Assembly (NCBI GenBank): GCA_903893975.1
Contig: CAITOL010000168.1
Span: 1-64,000 of the forward strand
Source: an uncultured Rhodospirillales bacterium
GTDB lineage: Bacteria; Pseudomonadota; Alphaproteobacteria; Acetobacterales; Acetobacteraceae
DNA length: 64,000 nt
Direction: 5' to 3'
The translations under genes were made by a program, and so were the position numbers. This document shows positions 26,512 to 36,360 of the stretch, one piece after another. The notes beneath the pieces are model-generated. The model was not told the DNA's origin and searched no databases. It was given only the letters and a program-made list of their open reading frames with translations. Position 1 is the first letter of the stretch, and each line of letters starts with the position of its first letter.

Positions 26512-28188
26512 ATGCGTTCAAGCATCCTGGCCACCGGCCTGCTGGCCCTGCTCGCCACCAGCGCCCAGGCGGAACCGCCGAAATACGGTGGCAATCTGGA
26601 AGTGGGCACCGTCTACGCCACCATTTCCGCGCTGTCGTTCGACCCGGCGGATTTCGCCTGGAAGCTGAACCACGATACCGGGCTGTACCTGGAAACCCTG
26701 TTCGCCGGGGATTTGTCCAAGGCAGTGCGCAATGGCGGCAAATTCAACTTCAAACCCGATGCCTGGGTGCCCAGCGAGGCGGTGCGTGGGGAGTTGGCGG
26801 AAAGCTGGGAATGGACCCAGGCGCCGCTGAGCCTGGTGGTGCATCTGCGCCACGGCATTATGTGGCCGGAAAAGGCCGGGGTGATGAAAGCCCGCGAATT
26901 TACCGCCGATGACGTGGTGTTCAGCTTTAACCGGCAAAACGCCAGCCCGAAGAAAATCCCCGGCTATTTCGACTATGTCGACAAGGTCGAAGCCCGCGAT
27001 CGCTACACCGTGGTGTTCGCGATGAAGGAGTTCAATGCCGAGTGGGATTACCGCTTCGGCTGGGGCTATTACTCGCAGATCATGCCGAAGGAACTGGCCG
27101 ATGCCGGGGCCTCGAACTGGAAGAACGCCACCGGCACCGGGCCGTTCCAACTGACCGACTACGTGCAGGGCAATGCGCAGACCTACAGCCGCAATGCCGG
27201 CTATTGGGATAAGGAGAAAATCGACGGGCAGGACTATCAACTGCCCTTCGTCGATAAGGTGACGTATCGCATCATCAAGGACGAGGCGACGCAGCACGCG
27301 GCTTTGCGCACCGGCAAGCTGGATATTCTGGAAGCGATCCGCTGGCAGGCGGTGGATAGTTTGAAAAAATCCGCCCCGCAGCTGAAATGGGCCAAATGGC
27401 TGGCGATGTCCGGCACCTATCTGTCGATGCGGGTGGATACCAAACCGTTCGACGATATCCGGGTGCGGCGGGCGCTGAATATGGCGGTGAACAAGCAGGA
27501 GATCGTCAAAGAATATTACGGTGGCAACGCCGAATTATTCGCCTATCCGCAGCATCCCGATTATGTTGGCTACTTCCAGAAGCTGGAGGAAATGCCGGCC
27601 TCGGTGCGGGAATTGTATGACTACAACCCGGAGAAAGCCAAAAAGCTGCTAGCCGAAGCGGGCTACCCGAACGGCTTCACCTTCAAAACCCAGGTCTGCG
27701 CCTGTTCCCCCGATAACATGGATTTGCTGCCGTTGGTGGCCGGCTATCTGGAAATGATCGGGGTAAAGATGGAAATCCAGCCGATGGAATACGGCGCTTT
27801 CCTGTCGGCCATGACCACCCAGACCAACGCCGCAGGCTATTTCATGGCCAACGGCCACACCAACCCCACCACCACCATTCGCAAGAATTTCGTGCCCGGC
27901 CAGGTGTGGAACCCGTCGCAATGGAACGACCCGGCGTTCAGCGCCCGGGTGGCGGAGATGTACAAAAACCCGGACGAGGCGGCCCGGCAGCAGGCCATTC
28001 GGGACATGACAGCCGAGATTATCGACAAGGCGCCGTATATCTGGCTGCCGACGCCCTACAACTACACCGCCTGGTGGCCGTGGGTGAAAAACTACGATGG
28101 GGAATTGCGCGTCGGCGCGGTGAAGCCCGGCCCGGTTTACGCCCGCATCTGGCTCGATCAGGCGATGAAAAAGCAGATGGGTCACTAG
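26512..28188 (+). CDS. ABC transporter substrate-binding protein, family 5
   Basis: 558 residues with a Sec signal peptide ([18 protein letters not shown]). The family 5 layout is clear: [19 protein letters not shown], the [13 protein letters not shown] block, [13 protein letters not shown] and [21 protein letters not shown]. Placed between the two permease genes and the two ATPase genes, it is the binding component of the same importer. The ligand cannot be told from sequence; the long form and Trp-rich tail ([20 protein letters not shown]) suggest an oligopeptide or sugar-peptide rather than nickel. Confidence 0.9.
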   Translation: MRSSILATGLLALLATSAQAEPPKYGGNLEVGTVYATISALSFDPADFAWKLNHDTGLYLETLFAGDLSKAVRNGGKFNFKPDAWVPSEAVRGELAESWEWTQAPLSLVVHLRHGIMWPEKAGVMKAREFTADDVVFSFNRQNASPKKIPGYFDYVDKVEARDRYTVVFAMKEFNAEWDYRFGWGYYSQIMPKELADAGASNWKNATGTGPFQLTDYVQGNAQTYSRNAGYWDKEKIDGQDYQLPFVDKVTYRIIKDEATQHAALRTGKLDILEAIRWQAVDSLKKSAPQLKWAKWLAMSGTYLSMRVDTKPFDDIRVRRALNMAVNKQEIVKEYYGGNAELFAYPQHPDYVGYFQKLEEMPASVRELYDYNPEKAKKLLAEAGYPNGFTFKTQVCACSPDNMDLLPLVAGYLEMIGVKMEIQPMEYGAFLSAMTTQTNAAGYFMANGHTNPTTTIRKNFVPGQVWNPSQWNDPAFSARVAEMYKNPDEAARQQAIRDMTAEIIDKAPYIWLPTPYNYTAWWPWVKNYDGELRVGAVKPGPVYARIWLDQAMKKQMGH

Positions 28189-28193
28189 CGGCG

Positions 28194-29157
28194 ATGGCCG
28201 AAATGCTGTTGCAGGTCCGCAATCTCACCACCCGCTTCCGCACCGAAGCGGGCTGGGTGACGGCGGTGGATGATGTGTCCTTCGACCTCGCCGCGGGGGA
28301 AACGCTGGCCATCGTCGGCGAATCCGGCTCTGGCAAATCGGTCACCGCACTGTCGATGCTGCGGCTGATCCCGCGCCCGCCCGGCGAGATCACCGGTGGC
28401 AGTGTGGTCTTTGAAGGCCGCGACCTGTGCCAGGCGACGGATGCCGAAATGCAGGCGATCCGTGGCAACCGCATCGCGATGATTTTCCAGGAACCGATGA
28501 CCTCGCTGAACCCTTCCCTCACCCTCGGGGTGCAGGTGGGGGAGCCGCTGGTGCTGCATCGTGGCGCCAACTGGGCGGCTGCGTTCGCCAAAGCGGGGGA
28601 GTTGCTGGGCCGGGTGCGCATCCCCGATGCGCAGGCGCGCGTGCGGGCCTATCCGCACCAGATGTCCGGCGGGCAGCGGCAGCGGGCGATGATCGCCATG
28701 GCGCTGGCCTGCCAGCCGCGGCTGATCATCGCCGATGAACCAACCACGGCGCTGGATGTGACGGTGCAGGCGCAAATTCTAGCCTTGCTGAAGGAGCTGA
28801 CGCGGGAAACCGGGGCGGCGCTGATCCTGATTACCCACGACCTGGGCGTGGTGGCGCGCTACGCCGACCGGGTGGCGGTGATGTATGGCGGGCGCATGGT
28901 GGAAACCGCCAGCGCGCGGGATTTGTACAAGCACCCGCTGCACCCGTATACGCGCGGGCTGCTGGCCTCCATCCCACGGCTGGATGCGCCGACCGGGCAG
29001 AAATTGCGCCCCATCGAAGGCCAGCCGCCAGATCTGGCGCGGATGCCGGCGGGCTGTGCGTTTCAACCGCGCTGCCAGGTGGCGCAGCCCGACTGCACCG
29101 CCACAAGGCCGGCAATGACCGAGGCCCGGCCGCAACATTGGAAGGCGTGTTTTGTCG

Positions 29158-29168
<11 letters not shown>
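28194..29168 (+). CDS. Dipeptide/oligopeptide ABC transporter ATPase (DppD type)
   Basis: 324 residues from ATG 28194, five bases after the binding-protein stop. Walker [11 protein letters not shown]-loop [17 protein letters not shown], signature [17 protein letters not shown], Walker [15 protein letters not shown]. The C-terminal oligo_HPY region has [14 protein letters not shown], the cysteine pattern seen in DppD/OppD. It overlaps the DppF-type gene by 11 bp. Confidence 0.92.
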
Positions 29169-30138
<970 letters not shown>

Positions 30139-30145
30139 GAAGGAT

Positions 30146-30274
30146 CTTCTTTGTTTGAAAACAAAGAAGCAAAAAAACTTCAATTATTCCTGGTCGTTGC
30201 TGTACACCAAATGGCTGATGTGTACGTTGGACCAAGTTTTAAAAGTTTTTTGCTCCTTTTTTTCAAAAAAGGAG
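30146..30274. repeat. Dispersed twin-hairpin element, copy B
   Basis: Left hairpin CTTCTTTGTTT, GA, AAACAAAGAAG (30146-30169) is followed by CAAAAAAACTTC. The core contains GTACAC...GTGTAC. The right end is AAAAGTTTTTTG followed by hairpin CTCCTTTTTT, TC, AAAAAAGGAG (30253-30274). It lies between the convergent dppF-type and Gfo/Idh genes, six to seven bases from each stop. Shape matches copies A, C and D, although the hairpin arms are of a different type on each side. Confidence 0.82.
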
Positions 30275-30280
30275 ACCTTT

Positions 30281-31321
30281 CTACTTCGGCAACTCCACCC
30301 AAGCCCCGCTCCGCGCGCTCTCCGCAATCGCTTGCAGCGCCATCACCGTATCCACGCTTTCCGCCTCCGTCGCGCCGTTCCAGTGTTGCTTGCCCAGGCG
30401 GATCATGCGGGCGAAGGATTCAGCCTCGGCCCGGAAGCCGTCACCGCCGGGAACGTCCTCGGTTTCAAACGGCACCGTGCCGGGCACGCCGCGCTTGATG
30501 CGCAGTGACAGGGCGCCGGCGGCGGGGGCGTGGTTGCTGTAGGATGTTTCCACCACGCCCTTTTCGCCGATGACGACCGCATGGCGGTGGAAGGCGGTGG
30601 ACATCGAGCAGGTGATCTGGCCGAGCACGCCGTCGGGGAATTCCAACGTCGCCGCCACGGTCTGGTCCACGCCGCTTTTGGTGTAGCGGGCGGTGGCCAA
30701 AGCGCGCAGCGGGCGGGTGCCGACGGCGAGGCGCACGAAGCTCATCGCATAAGTTCCGGCATCCAGCAGCGCGCCGCCGCCGCGCGCCGGGTCCAGCCGG
30801 ATATTCGCCGGGTCCACCAACCCGTCCCCATCGGGGGAGACGATGCCGAAGCCGAAGGCAGCGGTAACAAGCTGCACCCGGCCGAGCGTGTCGCCGGCCA
30901 GCAGGTCGCGCAGGCGCAGGGTTTGCGGCTGGGACATGTAGGGATAGGCCTCCGCCACGTGGACATTGTGCTGGCGGCCGGCGGCGAACATGGCTGTGGC
31001 CTGCGCGGCGGTCATGGCCCAGGGTTTTTCGCACAGCACATGCTTGCCGGCCGCCGCCGCGCGCACCACCCAGTCGGCATGCATGTCATTGGGCAGCGGC
31101 ACGTAAATCGCGTCGATCTCCGGGTCCGCCAGCAGGGCTTCGTAGCTGGCATGGGCGCGGGGGATGCCGAGTTCGGCGGCGAAGGCGGCGGCTTTGTCCG
31201 CGCCCCGGCTAGCCACCGCGGCGACGACGGCCTGGGTTGACCCAGCCAGACCGCGGGTGAATTGACGGGCAATGTTGGCGGCGCCGAGCACGCCATACCG
31301 CACGGGGGCAAAATCGGTCAT
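30281..31321 (-). CDS. Gfo/Idh/MocA family NAD(P)-dependent oxidoreductase
   Basis: 346 residues. The Rossmann start YGVLGAANIARQFTRGL, the EKP motif in HVLCEKPWAMTAAQA, and AEAYPYMSQPQ follow the family pattern. Family enzymes oxidise or reduce sugars, inositols and their derivatives; some are trans-1,2-dihydrobenzene-1,2-diol dehydrogenase-like, and this one resembles that subgroup. Substrate unknown. It is divergent from a TetR-type regulator gene with 123 bp between starts, so it may be its target. Confidence 0.85.
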   Translation of the reverse strand: MTDFAPVRYGVLGAANIARQFTRGLAGSTQAVVAAVASRGADKAAAFAAELGIPRAHASYEALLADPEIDAIYVPLPNDMHADWVVRAAAAGKHVLCEKPWAMTAAQATAMFAAGRQHNVHVAEAYPYMSQPQTLRLRDLLAGDTLGRVQLVTAAFGFGIVSPDGDGLVDPANIRLDPARGGGALLDAGTYAMSFVRLAVGTRPLRALATARYTKSGVDQTVAATLEFPDGVLGQITCSMSTAFHRHAVVIGEKGVVETSYSNHAPAAGALSLRIKRGVPGTVPFETEDVPGGDGFRAEAESFARMIRLGKQHWNGATEAESVDTVMALQAIAESARSGAWVELPK

Positions 31322-31422
31322 TTGTGGCTACCTTGTTGGGACGCGATGGCCCGGACCATGCCGCGCGACCGGGCCGCCGGCAAGCTTGGAACCGAGTGGC
31401 GCGATGCAATTTGCAGGTCGCC

Positions 31423-31443
31423 GGGTCCGGAGATATAGGACCC
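31423..31443. promoter_or_regulatory. Inverted repeat abutting the TetR-type gene, possible operator
   Basis: GGGTCC and GGACCC are separated by nine bases and end just before the ATG at 31445; ATAGGACCCTAT is a smaller dyad overlapping it. Such a site would allow autorepression and could also affect the divergent oxidoreductase. Evidence is only the symmetry and position. Confidence 0.35.
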
Positions 31444-31444
31444 T

Positions 31445-32074
31445 ATGCACGCCATGTCCGCCCCACGACCCGCCCTCGCCGATCCATCCACCGGCCCATC
31501 CCATGTCGACGGCCGTAAATTGCGCTCAGAAGACAGCCGGCGCCGCATCGTGGCAGCGATGCTGGACCTGGTCGAAACCGGGGTCCTGGCACCAAGCGCC
31601 GATCAGGTGGCGGCCAAGGCCGGGGTCGGGCTGCGGTCCGTGTTCCGCCATTTCACCGATATGGACAGCCTCTATCTCGAAATCGGCGAGATCATCGCAC
31701 CACGGCTGCTGGCAGCCGGCCGGCGGCCATTTGTTGGCACGACCTGGCGGGAACACGTTGGCGAATTCGTCCATCGCCGGGCGCTGGCGTTCGAGGGCCT
31801 GGCACAGATTCTGCGCGCGGTGCATCTGCACAGCCACCGCTCGGCCGCGGTGCGGGCCGGTCGCGTCGAGGTCTCAAACGCGCTGCGCACCCTGTTGAAA
31901 TCGCGGATACCGGACGGCGCCCTGTCGCCGACGGCGTTCGAGGCCTTGGATATGGCGCTGAGCTTTGAAGTGTGGTCCCGCCTGCGGGATGAACAGGGGC
32001 TTTCAGTGGCGGCGGCGAAAGAGGTGCTGAGTGGGCTCGTCGATTGTATCTTGAAAACCAGCGACGTCGCCTGA
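31445..32074 (+). CDS. TetR-family transcriptional regulator
   Basis: 209 residues. An N-terminal extension of about 25 residues precedes the helix-turn-helix: RRRIVAAMLDLVETGVLAPSADQVAAKAGVGLRSVFRHFTDMDSLYLEI, which matches the TetR DNA-binding pattern. The ligand domain is unrecognised. It is divergent from the Gfo/Idh gene and ends four bases from the convergent esterase gene. ATG 31454 is an alternative start. Confidence 0.85.
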   Translation: MHAMSAPRPALADPSTGPSHVDGRKLRSEDSRRRIVAAMLDLVETGVLAPSADQVAAKAGVGLRSVFRHFTDMDSLYLEIGEIIAPRLLAAGRRPFVGTTWREHVGEFVHRRALAFEGLAQILRAVHLHSHRSAAVRAGRVEVSNALRTLLKSRIPDGALSPTAFEALDMALSFEVWSRLRDEQGLSVAAAKEVLSGLVDCILKTSDVA

Positions 32075-32077
32075 GCG

Positions 32078-32971
32078 TCAGATCGCGGCGAGGAAGCGTT
32101 TAACCTCCGCAAGGCTGGCCTGCCCCTCCGGCAGGATGCGCGCCCAGAGCGGCCAGATATGCGGCACGCCCGGCACGATATGCAGGTCCACCGTCACGCC
32201 CTGATCCTGCGCCTTGGCGGCCAGCCGACGCGAATCGTCGAGCAGTACCTCATCCGTGCTGGCGAAAATCTGCATTGGCGGCAGGTGGTGCATGTCGCCA
32301 AACAACGGCGAGCCGCGCGGGTCGTCCGCCGCGGCGGGGCCGAGATAGAGGCGGCCAACCTGGCGGATGATGTCGGCGGTGAACATCGCGCAGCGGTCGG
32401 AGTTGGCGACGTTGGAGCCGCCGGTACCGCCGAGATCGGTCCAGGGGGAAAACAGCACCAAAGCCACCGGCGCGGCCAGATCCGTATGGTCGCGCACCGC
32501 CATGGCAGTGGCCAGCGCGAGGCCGCCACCGGCCGAATCCCCCGCCAGCACGATGCGGCGCGTAGGGTTCCGTTCGGCCAGCCACCGATAGGCGGCCACC
32601 GCATCGTCCAACGCCGCCGGCAGCACGTGCTCTGGCGCCAGGCGGTAATCGAGCGCCACTACTGGGGCGTTGCCATGGATGGCCATGCCGATGGTGAGCT
32701 GGCGATGGGTTTGCGGCGAGCCGAAAATATAGCCGCCGCCGTGCAGATACAGGATCACCCGGTCATCCCGCTGGTCGGCACGGTCGATCCGCTCCAGCGC
32801 CCGGCCGTTGACGGTGCCGGTGGATACGATGACGCCGGCCGGCACGCGCAGGGCGCGACGGCCGGGCGTGCCGATTTTGGCGCGGGCGCGGGCGACGTCC
32901 AACGGCCCGGCAGCGGCGCGTTTGACCGTCCATCGCAGCGCCAGACAGAACAGCGTGGCTTGCCAGCTCAT
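32078..32971 (-). CDS. Alpha/beta hydrolase of the hormone-sensitive-lipase (HSL) family
   Basis: 297 residues from ATG 32971. YLHGGGYIFG (oxyanion HGGG, residues 77-80), GDSAGGG with nucleophile Ser146, a late Asp in STDEVLLDDS and His in GVPHIW give the full HSL-family set. These are esterases for small acyl esters. It follows the DUF1254/DUF1214 pair by four bases, and a Baeyer-Villiger-type monooxygenase is divergently encoded upstream. Baeyer-Villiger oxidation yields esters or lactones that need such an esterase, so a shared pathway is plausible. Confidence 0.85.
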   Translation of the reverse strand: MSWQATLFCLALRWTVKRAAAGPLDVARARAKIGTPGRRALRVPAGVIVSTGTVNGRALERIDRADQRDDRVILYLHGGGYIFGSPQTHRQLTIGMAIHGNAPVVALDYRLAPEHVLPAALDDAVAAYRWLAERNPTRRIVLAGDSAGGGLALATAMAVRDHTDLAAPVALVLFSPWTDLGGTGGSNVANSDRCAMFTADIIRQVGRLYLGPAAADDPRGSPLFGDMHHLPPMQIFASTDEVLLDDSRRLAAKAQDQGVTVDLHIVPGVPHIWPLWARILPEGQASLAEVKRFLAAI

Positions 32972-32975
32972 CGCG

Positions 32976-33512
32976 CTATCCCGCCGGTGCGATTGGGGTG
33001 CAGCGCACGCTGGCCTGCGCCTGCAAGGCTGGCTGCATATGCGCGCTATCCAGCACCAGCGCCCGCACCAGCAGCACGCCGGTGGCATGCGGCGGCGGCA
33101 CTTGGCGAGCATTGGGGAAGCGCGCGGTCAGCGTGGGGTCGGCGGCTTGCGTCAGGATCAGGTCCAGCGGGCGGCCGGCGAGGTCGTGATCGTTAAGGGT
33201 GAAGACGTTATCCGAATTGCGGTCATAAACCGCCGCCGACCAGTAGCCGCCGGGGGGCTGGGCGGTGACGCGCACCGGGCCGGCGCTGAGGTCGTAGACG
33301 CAGACGGCGTAGAGCAGGTCGGGGCTGGGCATCACCACGCTGCGGGCGGTGTCGGTCGGCAGCGGCGGGGTGAGCGCGTGGTTGGCGCCGGCCTGGGCGA
33401 TGACGCGGGACATGAAGATGCCGGTGATGGCGCGCGGCACCAGCCAGATGATGCCGAGATGCAGCACCGCGGCGAGTGAGAGGGTGATGGCGATGAGCCG
33501 TGCGGGCTTCAT
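32976..33512 (-). CDS. DUF1254-domain protein, membrane-anchored
   Basis: 178 residues. One N-terminal hydrophobic anchor (LIAITLSLAAVLHLGIIWLV) is followed by a domain with MPSPDLLYAVCVYDLSAGPVRV and PGGYWSAAVYDRNSDNVFTLND, the DUF1254 pattern. The family has no settled function. The start overlaps the stop of the DUF1214 gene by four bases. DUF1254 and DUF1214 are often fused in one large protein; here they are separate, short and each anchored. Confidence 0.75.
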   Translation of the reverse strand: MKPARLIAITLSLAAVLHLGIIWLVPRAITGIFMSRVIAQAGANHALTPPLPTDTARSVVMPSPDLLYAVCVYDLSAGPVRVTAQPPGGYWSAAVYDRNSDNVFTLNDHDLAGRPLDLILTQAADPTLTARFPNARQVPPPHATGVLLVRALVLDSAHMQPALQAQASVRCTPIAPAG

Positions 33513-34099
33513 GGGCAGTCCCCCGCCGGAGTGATCGACGGCAGCGGCGTGGCCTGTGGCAGGGCCAGCACGGCCGGGGCGGGATTATAGAGCCGCAGCA
33601 GCAGATGCAGCCCGCCCTGGCGGCCACCCTGGCGCCCAGTGGGCAGCCAGTTGCCGGGCTGCGGGTCTGGGCCGGTGGTCAGGGTGAAGCTGCCATCCGG
33701 GGCGAAGGCGAGGTTGCCCATATTGTAGGAAAACCGCTGGGCGGCGTTGGGGATCAGGAAGAAATCATCGGCATAGGCGGTGATGCTCCACCAGCGCGCG
33801 GTCAGGCTGCGGCCGGTGAGGGTATAGCGGCAGGCGGCGCGCAGCGGGCGGCCGGCATCATCCTGCGCGGCGGCGAAGTAAATCGTTTCGCTGGCGTTGA
33901 GCGCGAACAGGCCGGTGACCGCAACCCGCGCCCGGGTGTAAAGCCCGGCCTGCGCGCTGCCGGCGAGGCTGTTCATGCGCCAGGCGCCAACCGCGACATC
34001 TTGCGGGCCGCCGTGGAACAGCGCCCACCAAGCGGAGCCGGCCGCCAGCCCGCAGGCGACGAGCAGCACCGCCAGGGCGGTGGCAAGGTTTCGGATCAT
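33509..34099 (-). CDS. DUF1214-domain protein, membrane-anchored
   Basis: 196 residues with an N-terminal hydrophobic anchor. ALNASETIYFAAAQDDAGRP, WWSITAYADDFFLIPN and a C-terminal NWLPTGRQGG...HLLLRLYNP follow the DUF1214 pattern (the family's NWLPAP and LRLYWP motifs). Function unknown. First gene of a leftward trio with DUF1254 and the esterase, and divergent from the monooxygenase. Confidence 0.75.
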   Translation of the reverse strand: MIRNLATALAVLLVACGLAAGSAWWALFHGGPQDVAVGAWRMNSLAGSAQAGLYTRARVAVTGLFALNASETIYFAAAQDDAGRPLRAACRYTLTGRSLTARWWSITAYADDFFLIPNAAQRFSYNMGNLAFAPDGSFTLTTGPDPQPGNWLPTGRQGGRQGGLHLLLRLYNPAPAVLALPQATPLPSITPAGDCP

Positions 34100-34152
34100 G
34101 GCTGCGCGCGCGTCACCTAACGCCCTCCGGCCCGGTCAGCGGGGCCATTCTA

Positions 34153-34182
34153 TTGACAGTTTTTCTGCCAGAACCTGATAAG
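34153..34182 (+). promoter_or_regulatory. Sigma-70-like promoter for the monooxygenase gene
   Basis: A consensus TTGACA (34153-34158) is followed after 18 bases by GATAAG (34177-34182), four of six matches to TATAAT. Transcription would start near 34189, which lies after the ATG at 34183 and supports the GTG at 34243 as the true start. A similar arrangement is found at 44541. Confidence 0.5.
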
Positions 34183-34242
34183 ATGGTCAACGCGCGGCAC
34201 GGCCCGCAGCGTGGGTCGGGCGCAGGGGAAGGATGGGGGACG

Positions 34243-35703
34243 GTGGAGCATTTCGACGTTTTGATTGTCGGGGCCGGGCTATCCGGCATCGGCGCCGGGG
34301 TGCATCTGCAACAGAAATGCCCAGGCAAAAGCTACGCCATTCTGGAGGGCCGCGCCCGGCTGGGCGGCACGTGGGATTTGTTCCGCTATCCCGGCATCCG
34401 GTCTGATTCCGATATGTTCACGTTGGGCTACTCGTTCAAGCCGTGGACGGAAGCGAAGGCGATTGCGGATGGTCCGTCGATTTTACGTTACATCACAGAA
34501 ACAGCGCGCGAGCACGGGATCGACCGGCATATCCGCTTGCAGCACAAGGTGATCCGGGCGGCGTGGTCGTCGGCGGATGCGCGCTGGACGGTGGAGGCCG
34601 CGGTTGGGGCGGAGGCGACGCCGGTGGCGTTTACCTGCGGCTTTCTGTTCATGTGCAGCGGCTATTACAGCTACGACCACGGCTACACGCCGGACTTTGC
34701 CGGCATGGCGCAGTTTGCCGGGCGCATCGTGCATCCGCAGGCCTGGCCGGAGGATCTGGACTATCGCGGCCAGCGCGTGGTGGTGATCGGCAGCGGGGCG
34801 ACGGCGATGACCCTGGTGCCGTCGATGGCCGAACAGGCCGGGCATGTGACGATGCTGCAACGCTCCCCCACCTATGTCGTGGCGCGGCCGGCGGTGGATA
34901 AGGCAGCGGACTGGCTGCGGCGGCATCTGCCGGGCGGGCTGGCCTATGCGCTGGTGCGGTGGCGCAACGTGTTGCTGGGGATGTATTTCTACCAGCTGTG
35001 CAAGCGCCAGCCGGAGCGGGTGAAGCAGTTGATTTTGGGCGGGGTGCGCCAGGCGCTCGGGCCGGATTACGACGTGCAGCGGCATTTTACCCCGCGCTAC
35101 AAGCCTTGGGATCAGCGGCTTTGTCTGGTGCCGGATGGGGATCTATTCACCGCCATCCGCAGCGGCCGCGCCAGCGTGGTGACGGACGAGATCGCCGGCT
35201 TCACTGCCGAGGGGGTGCAGTTATGCTCTGGCACCGTGCTGCCGGCCGATCTGGTGGTGACGGCGACCGGGCTCGATCTGGTGGTGATCGGCAATGTGCA
35301 GGTGAGCGTGGATGGCGCACCGGTCACGCTGGGGGAGACGATGACCTATAAGGGCATGATGTACAGCGATGTGCCTAATTTCGCCGTCGCCTTCGGCTAT
35401 ACCAATGCGTCGTGGACGCTGAAGGCCGACTTGACCTGCGATTATGTTTGCCGGTTGCTGAACCATATGGCGCGGCATGGCTTTACCCAGGTGACGCCAC
35501 GGCGGCGCGATCCGTCGGTGCAGGCCGTGCCGTGGGTGGATTTCTCGTCCGGCTATATCCAGCGCGCGGTGGCCAAATTCCCCAAGCAGGGTTCGAAAAA
35601 GCCCTGGCGCCTGCATCAGAACTACGCGCGCGATCTGCTCAGCCTGCGCTATGGCCGGCTGGCGGATGGGGCGCTGGAATTTACCCGGCAGGCGAAAGCC
35701 TGA
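34243..35703 (+). CDS. Flavin-dependent monooxygenase, Baeyer-Villiger type
   Basis: 486 residues from GTG 34243. FDVLIVGAGLSGIGAGVHLQ binds FAD, LGGTWDLFRYPGIRSDSDMF is the family block, the fingerprint FXGXXXHXXXWP is met exactly by FAGRIVHPQAWP, and VVVIGSGATAMTL binds NADPH. Such enzymes insert oxygen into ketones to give esters or lactones. Close relatives start at EHFDVLIVGAG, which matches the GTG start; GGGGGA lies just upstream. The strong promoter at 34153 precedes it. An HSL-family esterase in the divergent operon could cleave the product. Confidence 0.86.
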   Translation: MEHFDVLIVGAGLSGIGAGVHLQQKCPGKSYAILEGRARLGGTWDLFRYPGIRSDSDMFTLGYSFKPWTEAKAIADGPSILRYITETAREHGIDRHIRLQHKVIRAAWSSADARWTVEAAVGAEATPVAFTCGFLFMCSGYYSYDHGYTPDFAGMAQFAGRIVHPQAWPEDLDYRGQRVVVIGSGATAMTLVPSMAEQAGHVTMLQRSPTYVVARPAVDKAADWLRRHLPGGLAYALVRWRNVLLGMYFYQLCKRQPERVKQLILGGVRQALGPDYDVQRHFTPRYKPWDQRLCLVPDGDLFTAIRSGRASVVTDEIAGFTAEGVQLCSGTVLPADLVVTATGLDLVVIGNVQVSVDGAPVTLGETMTYKGMMYSDVPNFAVAFGYTNASWTLKADLTCDYVCRLLNHMARHGFTQVTPRRRDPSVQAVPWVDFSSGYIQRAVAKFPKQGSKKPWRLHQNYARDLLSLRYGRLADGALEFTRQAKA

Positions 35704-35706
35704 ACC

Positions 35707-36360
35707 TCAGTCGAGCCAGAAGGCGGCGACATTCCCGGCATCGCCGGCGGCGCTGTGGCCGGTGAACACCTGCCCGGCCGGCCAGCCGGCCACGGCGGGC
35801 AACAAGGTGAGGCGGATACTGCCATCGGGGTGCAGATCCACCTGCGCATCGTGAAAGCCGAGGCGCTGGCCGGTGAGCGGATACTGCATTTTGTAGAACG
35901 CTTCCTTGGCGCAGAAGCGCAGCGTGGCGGCACGGGCGCGGCCATCATCGGTTGGCAGGGCGGCGATTTCTGCCGGCAGCAGCACCAGCCGTTCCATGCC
36001 CGGCTTGAAGCGCAGCCCGCTTTCCAGGTCGATCCCCAAGGCGCGCAGATCGGTCTGCCGTGCCACGGCGGCAGCGGCCTGATCGCGCGAATGGGTGATG
36101 CTGCCGAGATAGCCGGCCGGCCAGGCCGGCGCGCCGCCCGGGCTGGATGGCAGGGCGCAGGGAGCGGCGCCGAGATCGGCCAGCGCCTGCCGGGCCAGGC
36201 TGCGCCCGGCGGCGAATTCAGCCCGCCGGCCATCAGCGGCGCGCGCCACCCTGGCGGCCTCTTCAGGCCAGATCGGGCCGACATGCGCGGCGATCGCCCC
36301 GGCGCGCAGTGCCACGCAGCCGGGCAGCAGCGCGCGCAACAGCGCCCCCAACAGCATCAA
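35707..36360 (-). CDS. 4'-phosphopantetheinyl transferase (EntD/Sfp type)
   Basis: 217 residues. GIDLES (Asp111 and Glu113, Mg binding) and FCAKEAFYKMQYP (Lys152, Glu153, Lys157) are the two PPTase motifs; GRSLARQAL and GYLGSITHSRDQAAAAVA are typical of the EntD subgroup. It would convert apo-carrier proteins to holo form by attaching phosphopantetheine. No carrier-protein, NRPS or PKS gene is in the window, so its client is elsewhere. The start overlaps the stop of a Gfo/Idh oxidoreductase gene by four bases, an unusual linkage. Confidence 0.87.
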   Translation of the reverse strand: MMLLGALLRALLPGCVALRAGAIAAHVGPIWPEEAARVARAADGRRAEFAAGRSLARQALADLGAAPCALPSSPGGAPAWPAGYLGSITHSRDQAAAAVARQTDLRALGIDLESGLRFKPGMERLVLLPAEIAALPTDDGRARAATLRFCAKEAFYKMQYPLTGQRLGFHDAQVDLHPDGSIRLTLLPAVAGWPAGQVFTGHSAAGDAGNVAAFWLD

